64,000 nucleotides of DNA from Calliopsis andreniformis (Eukaryota; Arthropoda; Insecta; Hymenoptera; Andrenidae): NCBI RefSeq assembly GCF_051401765.1, contig NC_135064.1:21984001-22048000 (forward strand), given 5' to 3'. Within the stretch, counting starts at the first letter, position 1. Each line of letters begins with the position of its first letter. The notes under the pieces were generated by a model that worked only from the letters and a program-made list of their open reading frames with translations, did no database searches and was not told where the DNA came from. The position numbers and the translations under genes are program-made. Of the stretch, positions 51,002 to 63,900 are shown in pieces.

Positions 51002-51724
51002 ACAGATTCGAGCTCGACGAGAGTTTGAGATGGTCGATCGAGTGACGTCGATTGAAAGTTTTATTGATGTGACAATAATGACACTTAAAACGCGATTTAG
51101 AGGCGGCTGGCGAAATTCGGCGGCGTCGCCCGAGGTAGTTGGATCGAGAATGCAGCTACGGAATTTGAGGTCGGGCAGATTGATCTGTTGCCCGAGTCGG
51201 AGTCGACAAACTCTCTGGGAGGCTGGCTCCGACACGTGCGAAATGATGCTTCCGTGGTGGTGCTGTTGAATTCGGGAAAGTTTCGAGGCTGCAGGAGTGA
51301 TTGATTAATTTGTGGATTAGTTTCGGGGCCTGTGGATGAATTATTGAGGATTCGTTGAAGAGTATCTACGTGGAGGGAATTTTCATTTCATGATAAGATG
51401 AAGTCCATAGGTACCTAATTCCTCTGTAACACGATCATTTAAATAATATTATATTACTCGTTAAAAATAAGTTAATTCCTTTTATAATATTTTAGTTGAA
51501 CCTAATATCGATCTGCATTCAGCTTCTTTAGATATGAACTAAAAGTGCAAAAATGTTGGAAGATTAAAGAAATACTATTTTACAAATTTAAAATAAAATC
51601 GGATTATAACTTGCTATAATAATATGTACAGGTATTTCATATTTATGTAGCGTAATTTGTACAGTCATGTTTGCAGCAACTGTTTAAACGAAAATAGTAA
51701 ACCGTGCTGGACAACCTGTTGGAC

Positions 51725-51780
51725 ATGATAGGACGGCGCCGCCATAAAACCTATCATGCAATTGGTTTGATGAACCAATT
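51725..51780. repeat. Two adjacent short hairpins
   Basis: ATGATAGG (51725-51732) pairs with CCTATCAT (51750-51757) across 17 bases, and three bases later AATTGGTT (51760-51767) pairs with AACCAATT (51773-51780) across five. Both 8-bp stems are perfect. They might be remnants of an element or a structured RNA; nothing decides. Confidence 0.45.
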
Positions 51781-54700
51781 TCGCTAATGTGTTGGATGCA
51801 TCCATTCTCAAGCCCGTTCAAGCTGGTTGGTTCATTTGTACGCAGTTCACGCGGTAGCTTCGTGTGCGTACATGAGTTTGAGTATAAATAACCCTTTGCT
51901 GAAAAAAGGACGCGTATCGAGGCATTACTTACTGGATCCATCGTTCATTCATGATTCAACTTCGCTTCCTCTTCAAAGGTACATTGTCCCGTTGAATAAT
52001 TTATCGACCGATCGAACGCTTTAAAAGAGTGAAAGAGTTATCCTCGTCAGAGCGTCCTTTGCGTATGGATCCGCGAGTCCTTCGTAAAACTATGCATCGC
52101 TTCTATCATCTCGTTGGAGTGATCGATAAACGTTGATACGAGGGAACAGGCATAATAAATGCACGAACATTTCTGACTACTCTAGATAATAATCCTGCTG
52201 TGTCATTCCTCGAAACAGTACACGCGCAGTTTACATTGTCTATTATCTATTCCCTTTCGCACTGGCATCGGTGTAACGACTGATCGATTGACAAATGGAA
52301 CGAGTCAAGAGCAGATAGACACTGTTACGTCCGTGATGTGGCCAGACAACAGGCACACATTCGTTTTGTCGCTTAAAACGACCAGTTCTTGTGCCTCGAC
52401 GCTATCACCATTTACCAATACTGAACATGTGCTAGTAAAAACGTGGCGCTGTGTTTTCGAGAAACGATGCTTCAGTTGACGTGTCGATGGGTTGCTTTTA
52501 TGGCTGCGGAGTAATGGCACTCTGATCGACTATTATGAACTGCGAGAAGCGTGAATCGAGATTTTTTAGATCGCTTAAAAAAATTGTGTAATGACACAAT
52601 TGCAATTAATAATACAAGATACTAAAACAAAAATTCTTTAAAGTTCCTAAAATAAATGTTAAAGAATTGTTAATGTTAAAACATGGAGTACTGTCCTCCA
52701 GAATGAAGAATAAAATCCCCTTTGACGAGATACTAATTCATTCTAAGAACAGATGATTTTCTAATTTTTAGTGTCAATTTATCAAGAATCATTCACAATT
52801 TAGCACTAATTTGCTCAAGTGATTACAGCAACATTTCTCGTATGATACAGTGAAAAGGAATTCAAACCAGTCCTCGAAAAGGACGCCTAATCGGAGCAGA
52901 GTGTTAATGTCTGGCAGCTCGCATTAGTCACGCGTGTGCAAGCTTTTTGAACTTTCATAATCCCTATCCTGTTGTTGGTACATTCGCCCCGTGGATACTT
53001 TCTGACGAAGAGATTAATAGTCGGCACAGTTATTGAACCACTGCTAAGCAAACAAATACGTGAACAGTGCTAAGCTATCTACCTTGACACGCGTATCCGG
53101 TCAGCTGTGCAAAATTTGGTATTCTGAAATACACTTGCGTGTGTTACGCATAATAAACTAAATTTACACCTTCGCCCAAGGAATACCTGCTTTATGATAG
53201 ATTTTATGGGGGAAGATTGGCGCTAAAAGGGACATGATTTTATCTTCATTCACGGCGAGGAAGATAGTGTGATTGCATTTTATACTTTGTAGGCAGAATC
53301 GTAAAGAAGAATATTACATTGAATAGTGTTGTGAATCATGAAAATATTTTCTGTATCGTGCAATAAAGTAATAAAATTAATAGATTCGTGTAGCCATATA
53401 TTTCAAGGAAATGGTGAAAGGTTGTTTGATCTTCGCAGTTATTACAAAGTTTAAACGCAGACTGAGAATTTTGAAGTCCTTATAAAATTAAAGTTGAATC
53501 TTTAATGTTTTATCTTTTTCTTCCTTTTTCTACGTTTTCAGACGTGAGAATTACAGTATGTACTCGCAGTTCTATTATTCTTGTTTCTTATTTCATTCCT
53601 TCCTTCGATTATGAATTCGTTTTAGTCAATGGCGTTAAATGTTCACACAAGTGCCCAGCTGACGAGCTCTTCAAAAAATTAATAAGATAAATTCAGAAGA
53701 AAATCTGCAGTCCTGATACCATTCGTTTGATGTCACTCTTGATGGCGAAATGGTGCTCGTTCATAGTAGGTTGAAAAAAGTGTCGCGTATTGTGAGCGTA
53801 TCGCGAATTTATCTTCCGTCTGACATTCCATTAACTTTTACCACTGCTCCCATTTCCCTGGCACGCGACAGAGTCACGGTGCTGTCAGGGATAGAGTCGA
53901 TTAATTACCAAATATTCGAAACGCTCTTTAAACAGCGAAGCCAGTTAGTTCAGCCGACAGAAACGCCCGGCAAATTGCCAAATGGGATCAGCCAGACAGA
54001 ATTTGCCACTCTTTAAAACAGGAATCCAAGTCGTTCCGTGATTCATCAATAGAATAATGAGAAGAATTCAAATCACCAGAAATGTAGAATAAGACAAAAC
54101 TATTATATTATAAGAAAATACAACATTTTTAACGTGTGAAGAAAATATTAACATCGAATTTAGTGAGTAATGACCAATTAAATATTTGATTAAAAATTAA
54201 TATCGATTCCATGAAAATTTCTGTACCTATATTTCTTTTGTATGAAGAACCTTTCATATTTATTAAATTTTTCAAATATTCATTAATTAAGACTGTTTCA
54301 TTTTATTTCATATATTACACCTGTTAATTAGTGCCTCGTAACTGAAAAATATTTCATGGATATGTCAAACTTGAGTCTCGTGTTTTCACATGAACAAACT
54401 CAAGCTATGCGTTCCCTGTGATCATTAATAGTCAATAACCAACCGTAATAATGAACCATGGTAAGATAATATTTCTTTTCCATTCCTATTGAATTTCGCC
54501 ACCGCTTTCGTAGAGTTTACTACGGTGTTCGCGAAATAAATTGTGCAATGGCGATTCGCAAGGTAATAGTATCCGATTGCGTCCACTTCCCCTCTTATTT
54601 TTCATCCTTACGTTTCAATGTTTGCCAACACGTTCGACAGGATTTACTGCAGGATTGTATCTGATTTCATTGGATGTAATGCCTGTTACAGGAACAGAAG

Positions 54701-56999
54701 CTTTGAGATCTCTCGGTAAGCTTCAGTAATGGATTTATGTTAAACAGGGAATTCTTCCTCAGTTGTGCTATTTCAGCATTCAGTGATACAGCTTTCGAAT
54801 GGAGTATTTTTCTTTACAAAGGCTCTACTCCTTCAAAGTCTTCCATTTTAGCTTGAGAATTTCGCGAAACAGCATTCTATTTCTACTTTCTCTAAAATCT
54901 CTAATTGGATGTTCAAACTAAACAAATGTATCTCAATTTGAAACACTTGGTCCATCATAATTCATCTCTAATGATCACAAGTCGCGGACTTGTCGAGTTC
55001 CCATCAAAATACCAGAGAACCGAAAGGTGTAGACAACTTGTCAGTGTCTAAATCTGAAACGCCCCGAAGATATTTTCCCCCGCGTTTTCGTGAATGAATA
55101 CACAAGAAAGAAGACGGCGAAATTTCAGCCGGGGATGGCTTCGTTGGTATCAGGAAAAATGTCAAATACCGCTTCCGCAGTGATCCAAATCCCAATCTCG
55201 AGGAAGTCGCTGCGTGGCATTCTGCCCGAAGGCAACGACGTCTTTTAGTACGGTCCATTTGAGAGGAAATTCAAATCAAGGCCAGATTAAGTAGAGTATA
55301 TTGTCCTCTTATCGATTCTCTGCTCCATATTTCATAGTATTTTAAATAAAAGATCGCATTTGACCATTGCTGAGGCTTGCAGTATGTTTCACGATACAAT
55401 CTAACCTTCTGGATGATTCTTCAAGTATCCTCATTTACAGATTCGGTTCTAAACGAAGGATTCCTCTTTTTATAATGCCTAACAATTTGAAATTTTTTAA
55501 GTACTTGCTTTAGAATTTTTGTATATACTCATTGGAACATTTAGTTAATGAATATATTATTACTGGAGCTGAAGTCAAAAATTGGACTCAAAGAAAGTGG
55601 CAAGTTTTGAAGAATGCTAAATTATGAGTTTCAGAGGAAGAAGCTTATAGAATATTTCTATGTATTTAATTATTAAAGAATATTATAAGCCAAGTATCTA
55701 CACAAAATTTCACAAGTCATAACTCTTCCAAAAGAATTCCTAAAGACATCCCCTATGAGTAAACTTCTATCTATAACCCATCTGTTACTTCAAGCTACTG
55801 TCTTGCCTATGAAATAATTAGAACAATCGCTATTAATTATCTCAAAGCCACTGTGTTGACGTCAGCTGAAGGCTCGTCCAAGCCTTTCGAGCGTCCTCTG
55901 GTCTTTCTTCGAGGAATCCGCGAGTGATTCAGTCATTCCCCTTAATGGAACTCACGTCGCGGGACTCTTAAATGCCTCCGGGAGGGCTTCGTGTCACGAC
56001 ACGCCGCAAAACAAGCAGAAAGAAGGAACAACGAACGCGAAATGACATTCCACGGACGCAAATAGAGCACGTCTTTTACACGTACGTTTCTCTCGGGGGC
56101 CTGCTTTTACTTTCTTCTCGTTTCTGTTTGTGCGTACAGATAAACATAACAGCGCCGGCCATTCAACTTGCGGAACACGCTGAGAGACTCTGACCAGAGT
56201 TGGACATTGCTTGAATAGCTCAAAGTAGCACTCCATTTATCTACCTTATGCGAATAGATTTGTATTTGATAGAATATATGCCTGTCAAAGATAAGTTTGC
56301 TTGTTACCTTTATCTATTCGAGATTTGTCTATTTCTTGCGATCATGTTGAGAGTCATTGAGAAATATCGCTTTCGGAGCTTTTGGAGACTGAGTAATTTA
56401 TACTCAGCAACTTTAGCAACTTTGGCTAAGAAAAGATTATTTGAGACTAGAAAAATGCCTCTTTTTTTAAATATAAAATAAAATTGTCCTTTTTTTAATG
56501 GTATTTACAAATCTTATAGTGCTTCTACTAGTAACTACATATTGCACTCAACCAGAAAACGATTTTCAAAATCGACAAAATAAAATTATAACCAATAGCT
56601 AGAGAGCTGCGCAAGATGCACGCTGCACCGTGAACGATGCACTTACCGATCAAAGGGCAATCGCGAACGTACAATTTCGTGAACGTGCTGGCATTCCACA
56701 TCGATTTCTTTAAATGACCGTGAGATCTAACAAGGATCAACGATAACTGGAAGATGGACGTTGCAAACTACATATTTCAAAGAAGAGTAAACAAAGAATT
56801 CAAAAAATGCTAAATATCCATTTACCTCTATCTTGAGACACTTCTCATGAATTATTTAAACGAAACACATCCCAAAAAATTGTATAAAACCCCAAACACT
56901 ATTCTCACTATTAACCCACTATTTTCACTCACTCAAAGAACTCCAGAGAAATCAATACTACCCAAGGCTTCACAACGCGAGACTGATCACTAAAATCGA

Positions 57000-57600
57000 C
57001 AGCTAGCGCTCCTAATAAATTCATTAATGGCGATGTCAGTGTGCTCGCCAGACTTGTAGGTGAAAAGGCCAGATTTACGTAAGGAGAGGTAGAGCTCGTA
57101 TAGAAGGTGCGAGGGGGAAATATATAGGCATACTGACAATGGTTTTGGCCCTCAGGTGGTCGAACCGGATGGCCTCCCATATTCCCCCGTAAATGGTCCC
57201 GCGAAGAAAAAACTACCTCGGGCACCTCGGTGGCGCGCCAAGAATTCGCAGCCCCGTAAGCTCGCCTCCCCAGCGATCTTCTTGAAAATTCCCCAGGTCG
57301 GTTTATGGCCGGCATAAATGGGTTTATCGTTGCCAAGTGTTCGGACGATGCGGTATCGATCCGACGATACGCCGCTATTGCTTCGCGTTCCTGCGATTGC
57401 CTGAATAATTCATGGCAATCCCTTTATTTTTTTTCTTTTCTCTGCGATCGGCTCAGGTGTTATTGCGGGGCCATTAAATGATAATTCCGTGGCCCTACTG
57501 ACGGTCCGCGAGGTCTTCGTGGAAATCGACGGCGCATGTGTCGTAACGGAGCTTCTGAACTGTTCCAGGGCATCGCCGCGCGATATTACGACCTCTGCTA
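57000..57600. other. GC-rich island with opposite flanking strand skews
   Basis: The left border holds 18 C and 2 G in 56881-56940, and the right border holds 14 G and 4 C in 57721-57780. A 135-codon minus-strand frame covers the left half but shows no domain. It may be conserved regulatory DNA; that is an inference. Confidence 0.35.
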
Positions 57601-60248
57601 TTGGTTGTAAATAAAATTAGCGATAGCATATTGATTGCCGTGGGGAAGATTTAATGTTTTGCCTTTTAGCTTCTGTCAGAGTACTTTAGAGGGTAATTAC
57701 TGGAACAAAGTACCGATGTGGATACAGTGTGGAAGAGTTCATGTAAGGAAGGTTTCTAATTATTAATTTAGTGACATTATTATGTGTTAGAATTTTGTGA
57801 CACTTCTCGAAATGAACTTTATTTTAGATAAATACTCATTTAATAGTAAGACTCTTAAATCGAATTTCTTTTTATATTGTTTATGGTAATTAAACGTTTA
57901 CTTGGTACTCGTCATCTGAATAAAATATCTGACTCTGCATGCAGGTGAAAACACCTAGGCCAAATTCTAGCTGCTCTCTAACCACATTTAGCTGATTACA
58001 TTAATAATGTATATGATATAAGCTCAAGATAGGTTACACTGCATGAATACCTCTTGAGCATGCACCACTATAGAATACAGTAAGTTGCAGTACCGTTGTA
58101 TTAAATATTACTGGAGAAAAGAGGAAGCTGGGTCGTCCATTATCGTTCCCAACGAAAGATAGAGATATCTAGATACAGCTGATAGCAGTTAAAAGGGTGG
58201 TGAAAAATTTGTAGCGTTGTCAGGACCACGCGAATATATCGCGGGGCAGGGTTATCGCTTTCTACCTGCATACGACGCTTCTGACGATATATCATTGCGA
58301 TACCTCGAAAGCGCGAGACGATAATTCATGACACGAGAAAGCGTTACATCATACGACGCGTGCATACAGGTTTCACCGCGAAACGGTCAGAAGCACGGTG
58401 TTCCAATTGCATAATCTCGCATAGATCTCAGAGACGATGCACTGGAGAAGTCAACGAACAGTTCGTGGAAAATAAAGATAGCATGTAAGATAGACACTAA
58501 TTACATTGCATGCTCGGCAAACGTATTTCACATGGAGTAAAAGAATTTTAATGCAATTCCTGCTACTTTGCCCGATTGCACTCAAATGAAATTTTATTTT
58601 ATTTTTGTAGACACTAAATTCAGATTGAAATCTTTTTCATATCTTTGTATATGTCCATCACAATTAAATTGCAATTATAATCAAAGTTCCTGTAGTTCAG
58701 TATTGTAGATTTAGGAGTCCATAAGGTCACAAAAATATCTGTTTAAAAGCAAAATAAAAACGATAGAAACTTAAAGTAAGACCTATTAAAGGGCTACAAA
58801 TTCCTAATATTCCCATGAAAAGGAAATATTTCTATAAAACTGAAATATTGCGAAGAACGGTCGTGAAAATGTTAGCAAGAAGTTAAAAGGCATGTAAAAC
58901 TATGGAGATGCATCGCGGAAAATAATGAGCGGTGGCGAGGCACTTATTGGCACCGTGTAGGCGCGTAATTACTTCGCCAGGAACCGGTAACCAGTCATCA
59001 AGCAATTTTGTAATTTGGAAGCCTCGTAGGCTCGCGCTACTTGCCCGCGGCTTCTGTTGCGCCATGGCGTATTCCACGACGACAGGGGAATCAACGCTCT
59101 GATCGTAAAAAAGGTATGCGATACCGTCATTGGACCAAATTTATGCGGTGCATCAGGTTCTTATTTTCTTCTAAGCAAAGTAATCAGTGCCTCTTGGATG
59201 CCACGCAGAATCGCGATCACAGTGTACAAATTTTAGCTATCATTGAAGAGGGCGACAGGGGGAGATGTTCAGGGAAGCAGAAAACAGGTAGATACATTGA
59301 ATTAGGTAGATACCTATTATTTGGAGCTAATACCTAATCCTAATACCTAAATAACTACTTAACTTAAACTTTATATATTCAAAGCCAATGATTCAATTGA
59401 AATAAGAATTCTTTACAGAAAACTCGAGGGAATATTTTAAGTAGAAACTCCTGTTATATGATCATACCTACAGAGTCAGTAATCACTAACTCTATACCTG
59501 AGATCCAACGTTATTCAAGTCCTTTTTTGCTATTTTTCAGAAGAGCCAAAAAACAAATATGATTACTCATTTCTTAATATATTATTTAAATAGTTTATAT
59601 AAAATTCTATAAAAAGCTTAATTCTGAAAAAAAATAGACTTGAATTAGTCTGTCTCTGATGTACAGAACTACTCATCACTTAGCATCAATTACTCACAGC
59701 CTTCGCGTCATATCACTGGAATAAAGCTGTGATACTGTCAAGACTTAACTCATTTTCATTCCTCTTAACACACTTAACTTAACTTAACATCCTTCATTCC
59801 TCCCTCTCAGAACATCAGACTCCATGGTAACTATCTCCCTTCTCCCTTCCCTATCGCCCTGTCATACACAATTTTAATTATAGTACCCCCGTAAACGAAT
59901 GATCGAAATAAAATTAGACTCTCGCCAATAATATTAGCTCTCCGTCAGCACTGTAACGAACGAGGCTGGCGAGTGAAACAGTTTGATAAACAGTTGGAGG
60001 GCAAGCGGGTGCCGAAACGATCGCGGATGAATCAGGCGAGAGATTGTTTGGAAGAGATGCGGGCATTGACGTTTCGCAAACTCTCGTTAATATATACAAC
60101 GGGAGTCGGCAGTCCCGTCAGATTGTTTAGCTGTCGGTCGAGCCTCGAGGGAAAAGGAAGAGGCTGGCGAAACTCCGTCGCTAACGAGCGGCAGACTCAA
60201 TATCCTTAAAACTTGCCAGGGCGATAAAAAGACTTCTTCTTTTCTCTG

Positions 60249-60295
60249 CGGGGGGGGGGCGAGGGGGGTCCGGGGATGGGAAGGGGGATGGGACG
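60249..60295 (+). other. G-run cluster with G-quadruplex potential
   Basis: Runs of about 10, 6, 4, 3, 5 and 3 G follow each other on the plus strand within roughly 50 bases, more than the four runs of three needed for a quadruplex. It sits in a GC-richer island with no gene called. Formation in the cell is not shown by sequence. Confidence 0.65.
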
Positions 60296-60747
60296 AGTGA
60301 CGCTCGCTCGGGGAAGAAATATTCAAGAAGGGGACTGAACCCATTTGTCAGCTTCAAAAATAACTCCTTCACTTTTATTATAAACCATCGGTATGCATCG
60401 CTGCAGCGTGTAGTTAGCGAGAAAAAATATCGTCGCGCGACGGACGAGCCGCGGCCGAAGAAGATGAGAGGCTGTTGAGAATATTTCGGGCGCATGTGTG
60501 CTTCGAATGGAAATTAGTTTTCGACCGTGTCGTTCGGAGAACCTCCAGTCATATGTGATGCCTCAATTCAAGCAGCGATGTTGGGTTATTAGATCATTCG
60601 AAAAGTAGTTTCTTAATGAATAAACAGTGCTATGAGGAGTGGTATTCTGATTTGAGTCGTGAAGAGGAAATCAGTTATTGTTGGCAGATACTAAAATTTT
60701 TTAATAAATATGTGTGTGTATATATATGGTATCCAGAGTATTAGAAT

Positions 60748-60907
60748 TTGAAAATTTAAAAATTTGAGAATCTGAAAATTTGAAAATCTGTAACTTTGCT
60801 ACTTTGAAAATTTAAATATTTAAAAATTTGAAAATTTGAACGCTTGAAAATCTAAAAATCTGTAAATTTGATGATTTGAAATTTTGAATACTTTAAATTT
60901 GAAAATT
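60748..60907 (+). repeat. Degenerate 8-bp minisatellite (TTGAAAAT unit), about 20 units
   Basis: From 60748 the sequence can be read as consecutive 8-base units: TTGAAAAT, TTAAAAAT, TTGAGAAT, CTGAAAAT, TTGAAAAT and so on. The phase is kept without insertion for about 19 units, to near 60899. Most units differ from the consensus at one to three positions. It is preceded by a short TG/TA dinucleotide run (60712-60728). Confidence 0.75.
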
Positions 60908-63900
60908 CAAATAATTAAAGCTCCCCTCGTTTGTAGTACAAACTAGAATTTTTCAACTCCAGAACTGTAAATTCTCCAACCTCTCAAACTACCTAACGTA
61001 CAATCCCAAATTTTCCCTCAATATTTCACAAAGAATATTCCACAGTGTAAATATTTAACACCACCCCTTTTTCCCGATATTCACCACCAAAAAACGTTTT
61101 TATTTCAATCTATCTCATCGTGATGATCGCAATCTGTAACTCGATGCCGCTGCATCCCTCAGGCAATCATGGCAAGAAGACCAGTCAAGACGCACGGTTG
61201 GCAGCGCCCAAGCGCGCGGATGATTGCAATTTATTAATGAATTCACGAGTCGACCAGACGGGCGTGAATTCAAGTAGCCATGCGCGCGAATCGTAACGCG
61301 GGAGTCATAACATTACTCGTCGTTTGCCGAGCAAGTCTCCCTCGCGAAAGAAGCACGTCGTCCCACCGAGGCATCCGTACGTCGCGATTCATTTCGCGGG
61401 CGATTTTAATTGACGCTGTTGAATTACGTCGCTTTCGTACCTTCCACATCGCAGGCTTTCATTCCGCGTGAGTGGAGCTTGTTAGTTTATTTTTGCGATA
61501 CGCGACTATCCTCGATGGAGGAAAGACGAACGAACCAACTAGAATTATTGCAACGCATATCATTGAGAATTGAGGGAGGGACCAGGTTCCCTGCGTTTCT
61601 GAGAAGCTGACTCCTGGTGCTAAATAAATCGTTCATTAGATCGTACTACGCCGATGAAATCTGGCGACCCATAAATCTTGGGGAAAGAGTATTTCGTATT
61701 AAGTTCACGTAGCCAGGACATGTTCGACTTGTTATATATTAGGCCACTCGGAAATGTATGTAGACTTGAGTATTTGCACAGTGAGCTGATATTATGAAAT
61801 TGGATTATGTGTCTCTTAATAAGCTTGCGAATAGTTGCGTTTCAATCTGTGGTCTGGAGTTCCATTATCAGGGGTTAATCAATTCCAAATATTGGAACAG
61901 AATATTAATGGGGGATTCGATCTATTGATCTATACAATTAGTAATAGATATATGTGTTTAGGTTAACTGTAGTTAATACAGAATATTGTACATATCTGGT
62001 TTTTTAAATGATACATGTATTCAAATAAATAAGTCTAAAATTCATTTCCAAGGATTACCCCATTTTTCAAGCCATCCCTTGGCGCAACCCCTTAACAGCG
62101 TGACCCCAGGTTGTGATAACGATAGCAGTTTTCTGCCCTCAGAGGCTTCCCCACAGTAGACTTCTTTATTAATTAACTCCACAATAAGGCTTCATTAGGC
62201 AACGCGGATGACGCTTCCACGCGAAGGAAAATGAGGTGTCGTGATCCTGAGGGCTACGTCACGAAACAGTAGCCAATGGCCATCTCGCTGGAAAACTTTT
62301 CGTACCGACGAATCCTGTTGGCTCAGCACGAGCACCACTTCACTTCGGCCAGCTGTCTTTTTCTTCTTCCGTGTGAACGTCTCGAGAAGCGAGACGCGTC
62401 TCGTTGCATTCTCTTCGTGGGGCGAGTTTTTGATCGGTCGTAAAGCTGGCCCACAGTTTCTTTTAATCGTCATCGTAATCACCACTCTGTCTGCTTTAAT
62501 TTTAGACCTCGAATTACAGTGGGATCTCCCTGGTCTTCGTAATGCCCTTTTGCTACTCGTGGCTGTCAGCTTTGATTTATTCCTCTCTAATGATGCTTAA
62601 TGAAGGATTTACTAAAATGTGGAAATTAATAATCTTGTTTTTTGTAGAATCTTCTTGTCCACGTTATACTTCCTACCTTGTCTAACTTACGTTTAAAATT
62701 CTACAAACTTTAAACCCATATAATTATCATAAATTTAGCAAGTACTTATATCTTCAGTTCTTCAATCCCAGTAGATGTCCTAATATTAGCGTTCCCAACT
62801 TGCATAGAAGAATCTCAGTTTGCTATCAGTCTCATGTCAGCTGAACTAATCAATACATTTGGGAATGGGTCTTCTTAGGAATTCGATGTTCTTGAGCACA
62901 TTGACAAGGGAAAACTGCGATAGTTCCTTTATCTTTCGCTACTGTTGCGAGAAAAGAAAAATCATCCGAGCAATGTTCAGAGGATCGAACAATAAAGAGT
63001 CGGTGTTTATTACTGGTGGACGACGTCGTAACACGAGGGTGCGAAGCGTGTTGTTACGATCGCAACATCGTACAACGATGGTTTAACGTCACACAGTGAT
63101 AACATATGACTCTTGCGGAAAATTCTCTCGTGTGATTATGTGCGCTGTTTACGATCATTATGGAAGAAAGCGAAGGCGAATATTTACGAGTACATGGCGT
63201 ATCGATCGAAAATATGAGAAGTAATTGACACGTCAACGCATGGAATATATCGACTTGGGTGTCGATAAGCTGCAGTGTGTTATTTATATTTCTTCCCTGT
63301 GCTTACAATAAAATTGATATATTAACCGGTCCAATGATCTTGTTTACTACGTACTCGAGTGTACGTACTGTTATGTAATATGTTTCTACAAGTTTATCTG
63401 TATCATTACATTGGATGGGAGCTCGCTAATTTTAAATATTGCACATACATTTTTTAGGGGAAATAGAGCATATAAAATGATTATTTAGATTCTAAAAAAT
63501 AGGACAATTTTGTAACCACAATTTTTTTATAGAAAATAAATTTCATTTTAGTTTTAAAGTATTTTTATGATATTGTTTGTCTCGTAATATGCAGAAGGGG
63601 TTGAATAAAAAAATAATATCGTTTCTATAGTTAACATAGAAGAAAAAATCTGCGAAGACTGAGGGACATAGAAAAGAATTCAATAAATTAAGAAGAGATC
63701 ACTCAGAGATCATATTCTCATATGTTAAGAGAAATAGAATCGCTTTCTAAAATTTCGTTACTTTTGGTTTCATCGTAAGCGCCACCAATGACGCAGAGAT
63801 AGAGGACGATAATTTCCTTGAGTAAACCAGGAAGGGAATCCTGTAAGCGCAACAGATAGTCCGTAAGGCAAAGGTGTAACGAATGACCACGATAACTCGA

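Noticed and set aside
56929..57336. 135-codon minus-strand frame
   Set aside because: It lies in a GC-rich island with opposite flanking skews, and shows no domain or splice sites.
59327..59350. CCTAAT/CCTAA words resembling the insect telomere repeat
   Set aside because: Only about three irregular units, interrupted by extra bases; chance in AT-rich DNA is likelier than an interstitial telomere.
62241..62600. 119-codon plus-strand frame ending in a hydrophobic segment
   Set aside because: An opposite-strand frame covers the same bases, composition is unremarkable, and there is no start context or neighbouring exon.
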